Positions 1 to 8,293 of a DNA stretch of 64,000 nucleotides are shown here, piece after piece. The stretch lies in NCBI RefSeq assembly GCF_028888695.1, contig NZ_PNFF01000001.1, forward strand, positions 1,063,501 to 1,127,500. The letters run 5' to 3'. Numbering within the stretch: the stretch's first letter is position 1; every line of letters starts with the position of its first letter. This DNA is from Bacillus methanolicus (lineage in GTDB: Bacteria > Bacillota > Bacilli > Bacillales > Cytobacillaceae). The notes under the pieces were generated by a model that had not been told where the DNA came from, made no database searches, and worked only from the letters and a program-made list of their open reading frames with translations. A program made the translations under genes and the position numbers.

Positions 1-2
1 AA

Positions 3-362
3 CACGATCGGCAAGGGTATGAAGTTGAAAATCTGAGCGGTCTTTGTATGGTCTTTAAAAGAAACCTGATTGATATGATTGGCGGGCTTGATGAACGATT
101 TTACCCTGGCTATTTTGAAGACACAGATTTTAGTATTAGAGCTCAAATATGCGAAAAAAAATTGTGGGTGGCGAATGATGTTTTTATTCATCACTATGGC
201 AGCGGCAGCTTTAAAGTAAACAGATCGCTCCAAATAAAAATCATTCAAGAAAGTAAAAGAAAATTTTTTCATAAATGGAAGATTAATGATTTGAAGAATA
301 TTAGAGAATTAGTTAAACGAGAAAAGCCTTTCAACAAGGAGCGTCATTACATTTCCTTTTGA
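3..362 (+). CDS. Glycosyltransferase family 2, C-terminal part (partial at window edge)
   Basis: The frame is open from base 3, so the gene starts outside the window and only about 119 residues are visible. The segment has the acidic 'GYFEDTDFSIR' motif typical of the acceptor-binding/catalytic-base region of GT2 (GT-A fold) enzymes, followed by 'IHHYGSGSF', usual near the end of that domain. It probably adds a sugar to a surface polysaccharide, in keeping with the transferase genes on the other strand. A hairpin at 420-442 follows, which an IS element has duplicated. Donor and acceptor cannot be read from this piece. Confidence 0.75.
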   Translation, partial: HDRQGYEVENLSGLCMVFKRNLIDMIGGLDERFYPGYFEDTDFSIRAQICEKKLWVANDVFIHHYGSGSFKVNRSLQIKIIQESKRKFFHKWKINDLKNIRELVKREKPFNKERHYISF

Positions 363-419
363 AAGGTCACGAAAAAGCTTATTTCTTAATTAAATAAGAC
401 GCTTTTAAAAAATAAAGAA

Positions 420-442
420 AATCCATATCTTCGGTATGGATT
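420..442. repeat. Left copy of 23-bp direct repeat flanking the IS1182-family element
   Basis: A small hairpin: arm AATCCATA, loop TCTTCGG, arm TATGGATT. The identical 23 bases recur at 1983-2005 on the other side of the IS, so this is most simply the target duplicated on insertion. The hairpin probably was the terminator between the convergent transferase genes. Confidence 0.75.
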
Positions 443-451
443 CAGACTGTC

Positions 452-494
452 GACAAACCGCAACTCAAATGCTTCATTTGAGTTGCGGTTTGTC
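452..494 (+). terminator. Intrinsic terminator just inside the left IS end, reading into the IS
   Basis: A perfect 20-bp stem (452-471 with 475-494) with a 3-nt loop, followed by eight T residues on the plus strand. It would stop transcripts entering from the neighbouring transferase before they run antisense through the transposase gene. Confidence 0.85.
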
Positions 495-532
495 TTTTTT
501 TTGCTCATCATTTTCTAAGATTCTTATCTTAT

Positions 533-1888
533 TTAGGCTGGACATGGTCTTTTCCATGTCCAGTTTGCCATTTTCTTTAAGTTCATGGCAGCGAAAGTAA
601 GCATCGCCTGCATGGACAATTTTTCCAGTCCCCGAAGGGTTGTCCATCGCATGCCATGCTTCTCTTTTCCATCGGCAAAGACTCGTTCAATCGTTTCTTT
701 GCGCTTCTCATATATGTTTTTATTGATCTCTGTATGCCTTAAATGATCGGCTTCTTCCACATAATGTTCCCAAATGTGGCGATGAATGAATTTGGTATGA
801 TCTTTATTTTGGGTACACTTTTCTAAGAACGGGCACGTTTTACATATTTCCGGATTAGAAGCGTACTGTCGATATCCTTCTCTTGTCGTGGTTCGGTATT
901 CAAGAATTTGGTTGTTTGGGCAGATATAACAATCATAATGTTCATCGTATACATACTCATACTTTTTAAAGAAACCGTCTTTTGTTCTTGGTCTTGTATA
1001 TGGCATAACGGGACGAATCTCTTTGTCCAATAGACTTTTCGCATTCGCTGGGGTTTTGTATCCGGCATCTACGGCTACTGCAGTTGGTTTGCCTACTTTT
1101 TCGATGACTTGTTCGAGTAATTGACCAAACACCTGACTATCATGAATATTCGCTCCCGTTACCTTGGTAGCTAAGACAAAGCCTTTTGCGTCACATGCGG
1201 TATGAAATGAATAGGCAAACATCTTTTCCCGTTCATCTTTTACGTAATAGCCACTATCAGGATCTGTTTTACTGACCTTTATTTCCTTGGTTTCTTCCTT
1301 CTCTTTCGGGGGAAAGGGCTTTTTTCCATGGTTTTCGCGGTCTTGGTTAATCTCTAACTCTAATTGCGCTTGATAGCTTTTTGTTTCTGCCCGGACAATT
1401 TTCTTATCGTACTTCTTTTTATTGGCGCTTGCTTTGACATGTGTAGAATCAATAAAGGCAACAGAAGGGTCTACTAACCCTTTATTCATCGCTTCTTCTA
1501 AGATACGATAAAAAATCTGTTCAAATAAATCAGTACCTTGAAAGCGACGAACATAATTCTTGCCGAACGTTGAAAAATGAGGAATTTTCTCTGTGAAACC
1601 ATATCCTAAGAACCATCGATACGCCACGTTGGTTTCAATTTCTTTGATCGTTTGACGCATGGACCGAATACCAAATAAATACTGCACAAAGACCATTTTA
1701 ATGAGCACAACAGGATCAATACTAGGCCTTCCGTTATCTAGGCAATAGGTATCTTTGACAAGATCGTAAATAAAATCAAAGTCTATGGCTTGTTCAATCT
1801 TCCTTACCAAATGATCTTCTGGAACCAATTGATCAAGAGCCACCATTTCCAATTGATTTCGATTATTGACTGTACGCTTCGATAACAT
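533..1888 (-). CDS. IS1182-family transposase
   Basis: 451-residue DDE transposase. The N-terminal part ('QLVPEDHLVRKIEQAIDF', 'DNGRPSIDPVVLIKMVFVQ') is the DUF772-type domain usual in IS1182 and IS5-like transposases. The middle has an acidic catalytic motif ('AFIDSTHVKAS'), then 'AVDAGYKT', and the C-terminal part has a Cys cluster (CPNN...CKTCPFLEKC) followed by 'ERVFADGKEKHGMRWTTLRG', carrying the last catalytic Glu region. Length is normal and the frame intact, so it may be active. It is framed by terminators on both sides, so it relies on its own weak promoter. Confidence 0.9.
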   Translation of the reverse strand: MLSKRTVNNRNQLEMVALDQLVPEDHLVRKIEQAIDFDFIYDLVKDTYCLDNGRPSIDPVVLIKMVFVQYLFGIRSMRQTIKEIETNVAYRWFLGYGFTEKIPHFSTFGKNYVRRFQGTDLFEQIFYRILEEAMNKGLVDPSVAFIDSTHVKASANKKKYDKKIVRAETKSYQAQLELEINQDRENHGKKPFPPKEKEETKEIKVSKTDPDSGYYVKDEREKMFAYSFHTACDAKGFVLATKVTGANIHDSQVFGQLLEQVIEKVGKPTAVAVDAGYKTPANAKSLLDKEIRPVMPYTRPRTKDGFFKKYEYVYDEHYDCYICPNNQILEYRTTTREGYRQYASNPEICKTCPFLEKCTQNKDHTKFIHRHIWEHYVEEADHLRHTEINKNIYEKRKETIERVFADGKEKHGMRWTTLRGLEKLSMQAMLTFAAMNLKKMANWTWKRPCPA

Positions 1889-1938
1889 CCTAAATTTCCC
1901 CCGTTAACCAAGAATTCTATCCCTATTGTACAAAAAAA

Positions 1939-1979
1939 GCCTGTAGATTTAGCCCCTAGTTAGGGACTTAGTCTACAAG
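1939..1979 (-). terminator. Intrinsic terminator just inside the right IS end, reading into the IS
   Basis: On the minus strand CTTGTAGACTAAGTCCCTA pairs with TAGGGGCTAAATCTACAGG and is followed by seven T residues (plus 1932-1938). It lies upstream of the transposase start, so it blocks read-in from the right flank. Confidence 0.7.
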
Positions 1980-1982
1980 CTG

Positions 1983-2005
1983 AATCCATATCTTCGGTAT
2001 GGATT
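1983..2005. repeat. Right copy of 23-bp direct repeat flanking the IS1182-family element
   Basis: Identical to 420-442. The following 'attgtttttatcc' is T-rich, as expected if the hairpin had been the terminator of the plus-strand transferase before insertion. Confidence 0.75.
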
Positions 2006-2280
2006 ATTGTTTTTATCCAATAAAAAAACCAAGAAAAAAATATCCAAAAAATTACACAGCAAAGATCAAAGAGGCAATAAAGTGAGGAATTAACAAAAAA
2101 TTTACCGTGTTGAATTAAATATCTTCATACCTATGCTCCCTTATAAATTCGTTAAAAATAAAAACCTATTTTTTGTCATTTATAGAATGATCAACGAATT
2201 TTAATGATGTCATATGGAAATTAAATAGACTACGTAAATTAAAGAAATAGCGACAAGGGAAAAAAACATTTAATAGGAAC
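2006..2280. other. AT-rich intergenic stretch
   Basis: Between the IS and the end of the minus-strand polysaccharide operon. No credible reading frame, RNA gene or repeat was seen. Confidence 0.5.
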
Positions 2281-2312
2281 AGAAGCCATTTCATTGTTTT
2301 TGAATGGTTTCT
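2281..2312 (-). terminator. Hairpin directly after the last gene of the glycosyltransferase operon
   Basis: AGAAGCCATT (2281-2290) pairs with AATGGTTTCT (2303-2312), immediately next to the stop codon at 2313. The following U-tract is weak, so it is a likely but not strong terminator or 3'-end stabiliser. Confidence 0.45.
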
Positions 2313-3605
2313 TTAGTCTATAAAAGCTATTTGCCATTTAAAAGGCTCTCCTTGTTTAAATTTAACAAAAATACTATGATCAATTTTGACGGGATTGGTG
2401 ACGGGAAGATTCAGTTTTATTGCCACCCGTTTTTCTATCGGATGGAGATGATTATTAAAGCTGATATAAAAGTTATTTTCACAATTGAATAAGACTCCAT
2501 CAGGTAAATTAGCAATGTTCATAGATAAATCATCAATTAAGTTGCCACTGGGTATTTGAGTTAATAAGTTGTCACTAACGATCACAATTTTATCCCATTG
2601 GAATTTAAAATCTGAAAATGCTTTTTCATTTTTAATAAGATGCTTTTTATTTCTTTGGGTATAATACACCGCAGGGTGATTAGGAGATTTAATAAGCCTT
2701 TGATCCGGGAAGAGGGCATAATTTAAAAAAACCTGATTGTCAACGGGTACTCCTTGATTGTATTTAAAAAGAAATGGATCCGGAATTGCTACAATTTTGT
2801 CTTCGTCATATTTTAACTTTTCAAAAACTTCCGGGTGTATTTTTCTTCGTTCTTGGTTGTTTATAATATAAATATCAGATGATGGACTTTTCACAAGAGT
2901 TCCGTTTGGAATAATTTTAGGCAAATGATTATAAAGTCGTTGAAAGGATTGAGTACCTTTTAATGCAATATCTAAAGTTTTCGGAATAGGATAAAAGGGT
3001 TTAAATTTAGTTAAACGATTCCAAAAAGCTGCATCTCCATTAAACCAATAAGCCGGATCATCATCCCAATAGTTTCCATATTCCTTATATATTTTATCTG
3101 CTATGCTTCTTGTATGCATAATTGAACAATGATCAACAAGCCCGATAGGATTTTTTAATACTCCATATGTTTTACGGACCGTTTCACGTTTCACTCTTCC
3201 ATACTCATCAATTGTTCTTACTAATTGCTGGGAATAAACAATTTCTATATTAGGATTTTTGCTCAGAACTCTTGCCATTGTTTCTAATCGATCAGGCAAA
3301 AAAATATTGTCGTCTGTTAAATAAGTAATATATTTTCCTTTAGTCTTCGGTATAGCATTATTAATTAATGTTGCGTACCTTGTTGTTTTGTATCTCTCGC
3401 TGTCTTGGATGTTGCTGTTAAAATAAAAGATTTTCGGGTGGTTTAAATATCTTTGAATAATTTCAACGGTTCTTTGATTGGAATTATCGTCCATGATAAA
3501 AAGCTCCCAGTTATCAAAAAACTGTGCAAGTACACTTTCAATTGCAATATCAATTGTATCCGGCTTATTATAACTTGTTAGAATGATCGAAATTATTGGA
3601 GTCAC
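2313..3605 (-). CDS. GT2 glycosyltransferase with C-terminal repeat extension
   Basis: 430 residues. The first ~225 are a GT-A family 2 transferase: 'ISIILTSYNKPDTI' at the start, 'FIMDDNSN' (nucleotide-sugar DD), and 'YLTDDNIFLPDRL' as the metal-binding acidic motif. The last ~200 residues are not transferase. They contain about three imperfect ~55-residue repeats of the form 'GTLVKSP..DIYIIN..ERRKI' / 'RLIKSPNHPAVYYTQRNKKHLI', each ending in 'D(K)IV.I.D'. Such repeats occur in secreted or wall-associated proteins and may bind the acceptor. Last gene of the minus-strand cluster. Sugar specificity unknown. Confidence 0.75.
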   Translation of the reverse strand: MTPIISIILTSYNKPDTIDIAIESVLAQFFDNWELFIMDDNSNQRTVEIIQRYLNHPKIFYFNSNIQDSERYKTTRYATLINNAIPKTKGKYITYLTDDNIFLPDRLETMARVLSKNPNIEIVYSQQLVRTIDEYGRVKRETVRKTYGVLKNPIGLVDHCSIMHTRSIADKIYKEYGNYWDDDPAYWFNGDAAFWNRLTKFKPFYPIPKTLDIALKGTQSFQRLYNHLPKIIPNGTLVKSPSSDIYIINNQERRKIHPEVFEKLKYDEDKIVAIPDPFLFKYNQGVPVDNQVFLNYALFPDQRLIKSPNHPAVYYTQRNKKHLIKNEKAFSDFKFQWDKIVIVSDNLLTQIPSGNLIDDLSMNIANLPDGVLFNCENNFYISFNNHLHPIEKRVAIKLNLPVTNPVKIDHSIFVKFKQGEPFKWQIAFID

Positions 3606-3717
3606 GTCTATCCCCCGTATATAAATCTGTTTTGTTGAAAATTTTTAGATAAAATCTGTATGTTATTTCACTTTAAAGAGAGGAGAAATGACAAAAAATA
3701 ACTAAATTTCCCCTATT

Positions 3718-4431
3718 CTATTGCTTTAAAGTTTTAGTTAGTCCTTCAATAAACGATTCAAGTTGTCTATTTTTTTGAAAAAGTATTCCTAACCCATTAT
3801 TAGTGGGAATTTTGCAAAAACTTAAAGGGACAGAAGAACTTTTTATAAAATCCTCTATCGCTGTTAACACCCCGTTTTTTTCTCCGCCTTCAAACAAAGC
3901 GTTATTTAAGTGAGAATTGATCAATTTTTTTCCTAACTCTCTTTTTGGATCTTTCAATTCAGATTGACCTGCTATGATTCCTTTCTTTGCATATGGTTTT
4001 CTAAAATTTGACGGGATAGTTTCAGGTAGATAATACATATCTCTCCTAGCATAAGGCCACTCAGTATCATGTAAAAAAACAAGCGGAAACTTTTTATAAA
4101 TTAAGGAATTTTTTTCAATTATTTTTAGTTCGTTAAATACTGTATACCAATTATGATCCCCGTCAATTAATACGGCATCAAAGTTCTTGATAGTAGGTAA
4201 AGCATTTAAGCTTAAATCCTTTATGCATCGAAAGAATTTATATTTTTCTTCCAATAAATTCACATTAATTACTGGTTTTGGATCTATAGAAATTAGCTTT
4301 CCCCCATTCATTAAACAGTAATCGATTAATTTGGTCGTATTTTTTCCTTTATCAATCCCAATTTCAATAATTGTCTTTATATTTTCTTTAATAAAGATAG
4401 GTTTAATAATATTATTCCAAAATCTATTCAT
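3718..4431 (-). CDS. Class I SAM-dependent methyltransferase-like protein
   Basis: 237 residues. 'TIIEIGIDKGKNT' is a class I motif I glycine loop, 'KLISIDPKP' the acidic motif II, and 'FDAVLIDGDHNWYTVFNEL' resembles the Methyltransf_24 family, whose D-H pair is often metal-linked. It probably methylates a sugar or other unit of the polysaccharide made by the surrounding transferases, but a non-catalytic role is possible. It lies in the minus-strand cluster, 30 nt after the preceding GT4 gene and 112 nt before the next. No signal peptide; cytoplasmic. Confidence 0.65.
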   Translation of the reverse strand: MNRFWNNIIKPIFIKENIKTIIEIGIDKGKNTTKLIDYCLMNGGKLISIDPKPVINVNLLEEKYKFFRCIKDLSLNALPTIKNFDAVLIDGDHNWYTVFNELKIIEKNSLIYKKFPLVFLHDTEWPYARRDMYYLPETIPSNFRKPYAKKGIIAGQSELKDPKRELGKKLINSHLNNALFEGGEKNGVLTAIEDFIKSSSVPLSFCKIPTNNGLGILFQKNRQLESFIEGLTKTLKQ

Positions 4432-4460
4432 TTTTATCTCCTTTAATTATTAGAATATAG

Positions 4461-5522
4461 TTAACTAACTGATCTCCACTTGGACAATACCTCAAGTATT
4501 AGTGTCTTATGATTAATTGAATTAAAATTTTTCAAAACATCTACATATGCATTTTCGCCGATATTAATACGACATTCTTCATTTTCAATTAAAAATTTTA
4601 AATAGTTATACCACTCATAGGTACTAGACGCAGTAAAACCAGTAATGCCTTGTCTTATTACTTTTTGAAATGGTTTTGTAGAACTAGCAACAATTGGTAC
4701 ACAAACTAATGAGGATTCAACATATTTTAATGGACTTTTTGAATTACAAAATAAGTTATTCTCAAGAGGAGCAATACTGATATCCAAATCAGCTAATAAT
4801 TCAGGTAAAGACATCCAAGGTACATAAGGATGGGTGGTAATTCTATTTGAAAACTCTTTAAGTCCGTTAGGAATTTCAATTCTACCTAATAAATGAATCT
4901 CTACATTTAAATATTGACGAAGGATTTTTTTTAAGGCTGGAACTGCTATTTCTAAATCCCGCATATGAGTGTTACTTCCGCTGGGATATCCTATAATAAT
5001 TTTCTCCCTTTGCTTTTTTATATTTTTTTTCTGTAAATATGCTGCTTTTGATTTTTTTAACAATTTTTCATGAAAAAAATTCGGTATAATTTCTACATTT
5101 TCTACACCAATGGAGTGGAGTGACTTTTTTAAATTATCTGTGGTACAAGTAGCATGGTTGAAAAGTTTTATTGTTGAACGAATATTATCAACATAATATT
5201 TGCCTTGACTGTAAGTAGCTTTTCCCAATCGTTCAAGAACATTAACAAACTCTTCAGTAAATATTAGATCATCAATATCATAAATAACAAGGATGTCTTT
5301 CTTCTTAGCTTTTTGAACAAATTCTTTCAAATGAGTCCCTATTCGATGAAATATAATTACATCGTAATTAGCGTTTAACAAGGAATTCATTCGTCTGTTA
5401 TCTATTTCCTCTCCTCTAACTTTAGAAACATTAATGTTTCCATTTCGTAAGGCATCCACTGGATTGTCTACACGATAACGGTTTGTATCACCATCTACAC
5501 CGCTAACATAAAGAATTTTCAC
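4461..5522 (-). CDS. GT-B glycosyltransferase (family 4-like)
   Basis: 353 residues starting at GTG, with AAGGGAGAAGG placed six bases upstream. N-terminal Rossmann start 'KILYVSGVDGDTNRYRVDNP'. The C-terminal half has 'IIIGYPSGSNTHMRDLE', a donor-site loop, and 'LFCNSKSPLKYVESSLVCVPIVASS', the E-x7-E-like donor-binding region of GT4 enzymes, followed by 'GFTASSTYEWYNYLKFLIEN'. It fits a retaining cytoplasmic transferase acting on a lipid- or dTDP-linked intermediate. 16 nt separate it from the upstream GT2 gene, so it is co-transcribed. Confidence 0.75.
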   Translation of the reverse strand: MKILYVSGVDGDTNRYRVDNPVDALRNGNINVSKVRGEEIDNRRMNSLLNANYDVIIFHRIGTHLKEFVQKAKKKDILVIYDIDDLIFTEEFVNVLERLGKATYSQGKYYVDNIRSTIKLFNHATCTTDNLKKSLHSIGVENVEIIPNFFHEKLLKKSKAAYLQKKNIKKQREKIIIGYPSGSNTHMRDLEIAVPALKKILRQYLNVEIHLLGRIEIPNGLKEFSNRITTHPYVPWMSLPELLADLDISIAPLENNLFCNSKSPLKYVESSLVCVPIVASSTKPFQKVIRQGITGFTASSTYEWYNYLKFLIENEECRINIGENAYVDVLKNFNSINHKTLILEVLSKWRSVS

Positions 5523-5538
5523 ACATAACCTTCTCCCT

Positions 5539-6450
5539 TTACTTCTTAAAATTTCCTTTTATTAAACTGCTTATAAATTTAGTATCATGGTTATCCGCAT
5601 AATTGTACATTTTTAGCCAATTGTATATTTTTTGAAATGTTTCTGCTGTCCAATCAGGGGCTATTACTGCTATTTCTCTATGTTTTCTAAGCAACCTAGC
5701 AAAATTCTTTAATGATAATAAAGGTTTTATTGAATCAGGAATTGACGGAGCATGTGACTTATGGATACTTATAGCTCTTGGAGTAAAATAAATTTTGCCG
5801 CCTTTCTTAAAAATCCTAAACCCCATTTCAACATCTTCCCATCCAAAACCGCTCTCTGTGTCATTTTTATATGTGAAGATTTCATCAAACAAAGGTTCAT
5901 TCATTTTTTTCAAGAAAGCTTTTGTTATTGAAAAATTACGTGTTACACAATTTAAAAAACAAGTCTTTTTTCTGGGGTATTGTAATCTCATCTCCTTATT
6001 TATAAGTGCATCATTCTTTATTAATTCTTTCCTCATCTTAAATATGTCACGCCCCCTACTCTCAATACCCATTGGGCCTATACATACATCAAAGTTTTTT
6101 TGATGGCCGATAACATGTTCTTCTAAAAAGAATTCATTTACGATACAATCAGCATCAATAACTACAAGTATTTCTCCTTCTGCTTTCTGTATGCCTCTGT
6201 TACGACTTGCACAATTTCCAATATTTTTTTCATTTTGTATAAATTTGATTTGAAAATTGTTTTTGTTGTATTTTTTCTGTAAATTTTTGATAATCATTGC
6301 ACTATTGTCCGTTGATTTATCATCAACAAGAATAACTTCTATATCACCTTTATAGGTTTGTTCTGTCAACGCGAATATATAATCATCTAAAGAATGAGCT
6401 TTATTGTATACTGCTGAAATCACGGATATCTTGGGAAGTTTTCTATCCAT
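5539..6450 (-). CDS. GT2 glycosyltransferase
   Basis: Start chosen at the ATG giving 'MDRKLPKISVISAVYNKAHSL', which has AGGAG about eight bases upstream; a longer frame to 6486 has no ribosome-binding site. 'ILVDDKSTDNS' and 'ILVVIDADCIVNEFFLEEH' are the nucleotide-sugar and metal-binding acidic motifs of the GT-A fold, and 'SGFGWEDVEMGFRIFKKGG' matches the C-terminal ED motif of polysaccharide-type GT2 enzymes. ~303 residues, no membrane segment. It overlaps nothing and follows the LamG fusion gene by ~44 nt. Confidence 0.8.
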   Translation of the reverse strand: MDRKLPKISVISAVYNKAHSLDDYIFALTEQTYKGDIEVILVDDKSTDNSAMIIKNLQKKYNKNNFQIKFIQNEKNIGNCASRNRGIQKAEGEILVVIDADCIVNEFFLEEHVIGHQKNFDVCIGPMGIESRGRDIFKMRKELIKNDALINKEMRLQYPRKKTCFLNCVTRNFSITKAFLKKMNEPLFDEIFTYKNDTESGFGWEDVEMGFRIFKKGGKIYFTPRAISIHKSHAPSIPDSIKPLLSLKNFARLLRKHREIAVIAPDWTAETFQKIYNWLKMYNYADNHDTKFISSLIKGNFKK

Positions 6451-6494
6451 TAGATCCACTCCTGACTTATTGTGAAATAATTGCATAATAACAC

Positions 6495-7772
6495 CTAGCC
6501 ATGTGAGCCATTTAGTCTTATTTTGAAATACGAGTCGTTTCTTAAAAAAGGATCTCCCGGCAAAATCCTATATTTCAAATTGTTTTTCCACGCGATATAA
6601 TTAAAACTTAATTGATCTCTTTTACTGTGATTTAATATTTCTTTCCACCATTCTTCCATAGTTTTTATTACATTCTTGTCATCATGCTTCCTTAGAATTA
6701 TTGATGCTCTAATTAAACCTTTATTTTTGGGAAATCCCATACTTCTATATTTATTTATTTGATCAATCATAATCTTTTCATCATCTTTTGTTAATTTTAA
6801 ACATGCCTCCAGTTCATCATAAATACACTGTCTTTCTGGATGTTTGTAAAAAGCTAATACATCATGTGTTAAATATTTATTTATCAACTCTGTAACATCC
6901 CCAATGATGTCAACATTGCCATCTATCCAAATACTATATTCGTATTCTTGCAGAAATCTGTGTGGCAAGATTTTATATTGTTTTGCATTTCGATTATGAT
7001 CATATATAAGATGTTCTATTTTTTTTATGGTCCAGTGCTTTGAATCTAAATTGGAGTTATCTGTAAAACATAAATAGTCACAGTTTTGCAATTTATAAGT
7101 GGGTTCTCTTAAAGTATCGTAATTATTAGTGATAGCTGTATAAATAACTATATTGTTCATTTTTGAATTAGAATCTTTGCTCTTTGGCTCAATTAGATTT
7201 GAAGAGTACAATAAATTTTTTTCATTTCTATTTAAATCTTTTTGCATATTTTCTCTGATCTGATCTGTAGTTCTAGCACAATTCCATATACGCAGTTGTT
7301 TTATCTGCCCAACAAAATTCCCGTATCTTCCTAATCCACCTATTATCCCCGAAGGAAATACATGTTTCTTTATACTCATTAATCCTTTTCTTACAAATTT
7401 TCCATTTATATATAGATAAGGAGTTTTCTTTAAAAAAACAATAGCAATATGTGTAAATTCAGTAATATTTATTTTGTAAACTAATGTGGCAGGTAAATAG
7501 TTATGTGAATGTTCAAACACGCAAATACCATTCCTACCTACAGATATGCCTGTTCCAGCGATATTAGAATTAATTCCACCATGTGCTGCTCCGATAACCC
7601 ATTTTTGATCCCTTATTCCTGAAATTCCACTAGTTCTTTCTAATGGTATATTAATTTTTGCAAAAGGTTTTACCCAAAATTCATAAGTAAACGTATCCTT
7701 TGCATTTAAAAACAAATTTTTTATAGTAAATTGTTCTTGTCCATTAAAAATTGGCAAGTCTTCATTATTCAA
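6495..7772 (-). CDS. LamG-like lectin domain fused to TOD1/MUCI70-type glycosyltransferase domain
   Basis: 425 residues, apparently starting at TTG behind GGAGG. Residues ~10-190 look like a concanavalin A/LamG sandwich ('TYEFWVKPF', 'THIAIVFLKKTPYLYINGKFV', 'GQIKQLRIWNCARTTDQIRENM'). Residues ~205-425 resemble the DUF616 (TOD1/MUCI70) glycosyltransferase-like domain: 'VIYTAITNNYDTLREP', 'CDYLCFTDN', 'YEYSIWIDGNVDI' (Asp motif) and 'LAFYKHPERQCIYDE'. The lectin part may hold the glycan acceptor while the C-terminal part transfers sugar. No signal peptide is visible despite the lectin domain, so it is probably cytoplasmic. Fusion order is unusual; exact activity unknown. Confidence 0.65.
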   Translation of the reverse strand: MNNEDLPIFNGQEQFTIKNLFLNAKDTFTYEFWVKPFAKINIPLERTSGISGIRDQKWVIGAAHGGINSNIAGTGISVGRNGICVFEHSHNYLPATLVYKINITEFTHIAIVFLKKTPYLYINGKFVRKGLMSIKKHVFPSGIIGGLGRYGNFVGQIKQLRIWNCARTTDQIRENMQKDLNRNEKNLLYSSNLIEPKSKDSNSKMNNIVIYTAITNNYDTLREPTYKLQNCDYLCFTDNSNLDSKHWTIKKIEHLIYDHNRNAKQYKILPHRFLQEYEYSIWIDGNVDIIGDVTELINKYLTHDVLAFYKHPERQCIYDELEACLKLTKDDEKIMIDQINKYRSMGFPKNKGLIRASIILRKHDDKNVIKTMEEWWKEILNHSKRDQLSFNYIAWKNNLKYRILPGDPFLRNDSYFKIRLNGSHG

Positions 7773-7834
7773 ATGATTTCCTCCTTCCTTTTTATTTACT
7801 AAAAAATTAGTCTTTCATATAAACTTGTTTTAAG

Positions 7835-8293
7835 TTAGCGATTTTTTGTTTTCCACTCAAAGCCGATTAATGGATCATCCCAATTAATTCGTTTTTCATC
7901 CGGATTTTCCCGATTATAAGACTCTGTAGTAAAATAAATAATTGTAGCAGGCCTTTCCCCAAGCACCCTATATCCATGAGCAACACCTTTGGGAATCAGC
8001 AACATGATCGGATTTTCCTCTCCCATATAATAAACATCGGTTTCTCCTTTTGTTGGCGAATCCTCCCTCAGATCATAAAGGACAATCTGAGCATTGCCAG
8101 AAGGGAAAAACCACAAATCATCTTGCTTTTCATGATAGTGAAAAGCTTTAATCACACCAGGGTAGCTCATCGACCATGAGGCCTGGCCAAATTTCGATAA
8201 CAATTCGGGCTCATCATCACGGACGAGCTCTGCAAAAAAGCCGCGGTCATCACAATGTTTTACAAGTTTCTTCACCTTGACTCCTTCTATCAT
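7835..8293 (-). CDS. rfbC: dTDP-4-dehydrorhamnose 3,5-epimerase (SpsL/RfbC-like)
   Basis: Start set at the ATG giving 'MIEGVKVKKLVKHCDDRGFF', which overlaps the rfbD stop (ATGA) and has AGGAG upstream; this gives ~152 residues, the short form seen in Bacillus SpsL. It converts dTDP-4-dehydro-6-deoxyglucose to the L-lyxo isomer in dTDP-rhamnose synthesis. 'DDRGFFAELVRDD' is the N-terminal motif, 'IKAFHYHEKQDDLWFFPSG' carries the catalytic His region of the cupin fold, and 'IPKGVAHGYRVLGE' the second His motif. Cytoplasmic, translationally coupled to rfbD. Confidence 0.9.
   Translation of the reverse strand: MIEGVKVKKLVKHCDDRGFFAELVRDDEPELLSKFGQASWSMSYPGVIKAFHYHEKQDDLWFFPSGNAQIVLYDLREDSPTKGETDVYYMGEENPIMLLIPKGVAHGYRVLGERPATIIYFTTESYNRENPDEKRINWDDPLIGFEWKTKNR

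Larger units (their letters stand above)
443..1982 (-). mobile_element. Insertion sequence, IS1182-family type, 1540 bp
   Basis: Bounded by 23-bp perfect direct repeats. The termini are imperfect inverted repeats: left end CAGACTGTCGACAAA, right end read inward CAGCTTGTAGACTAA, 11 of 15 matching. It holds one transposase gene on the minus strand and an inward-reading terminator just inside each end. Family assigned from the transposase; ends inferred from repeats and flanking duplication. Confidence 0.8.
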
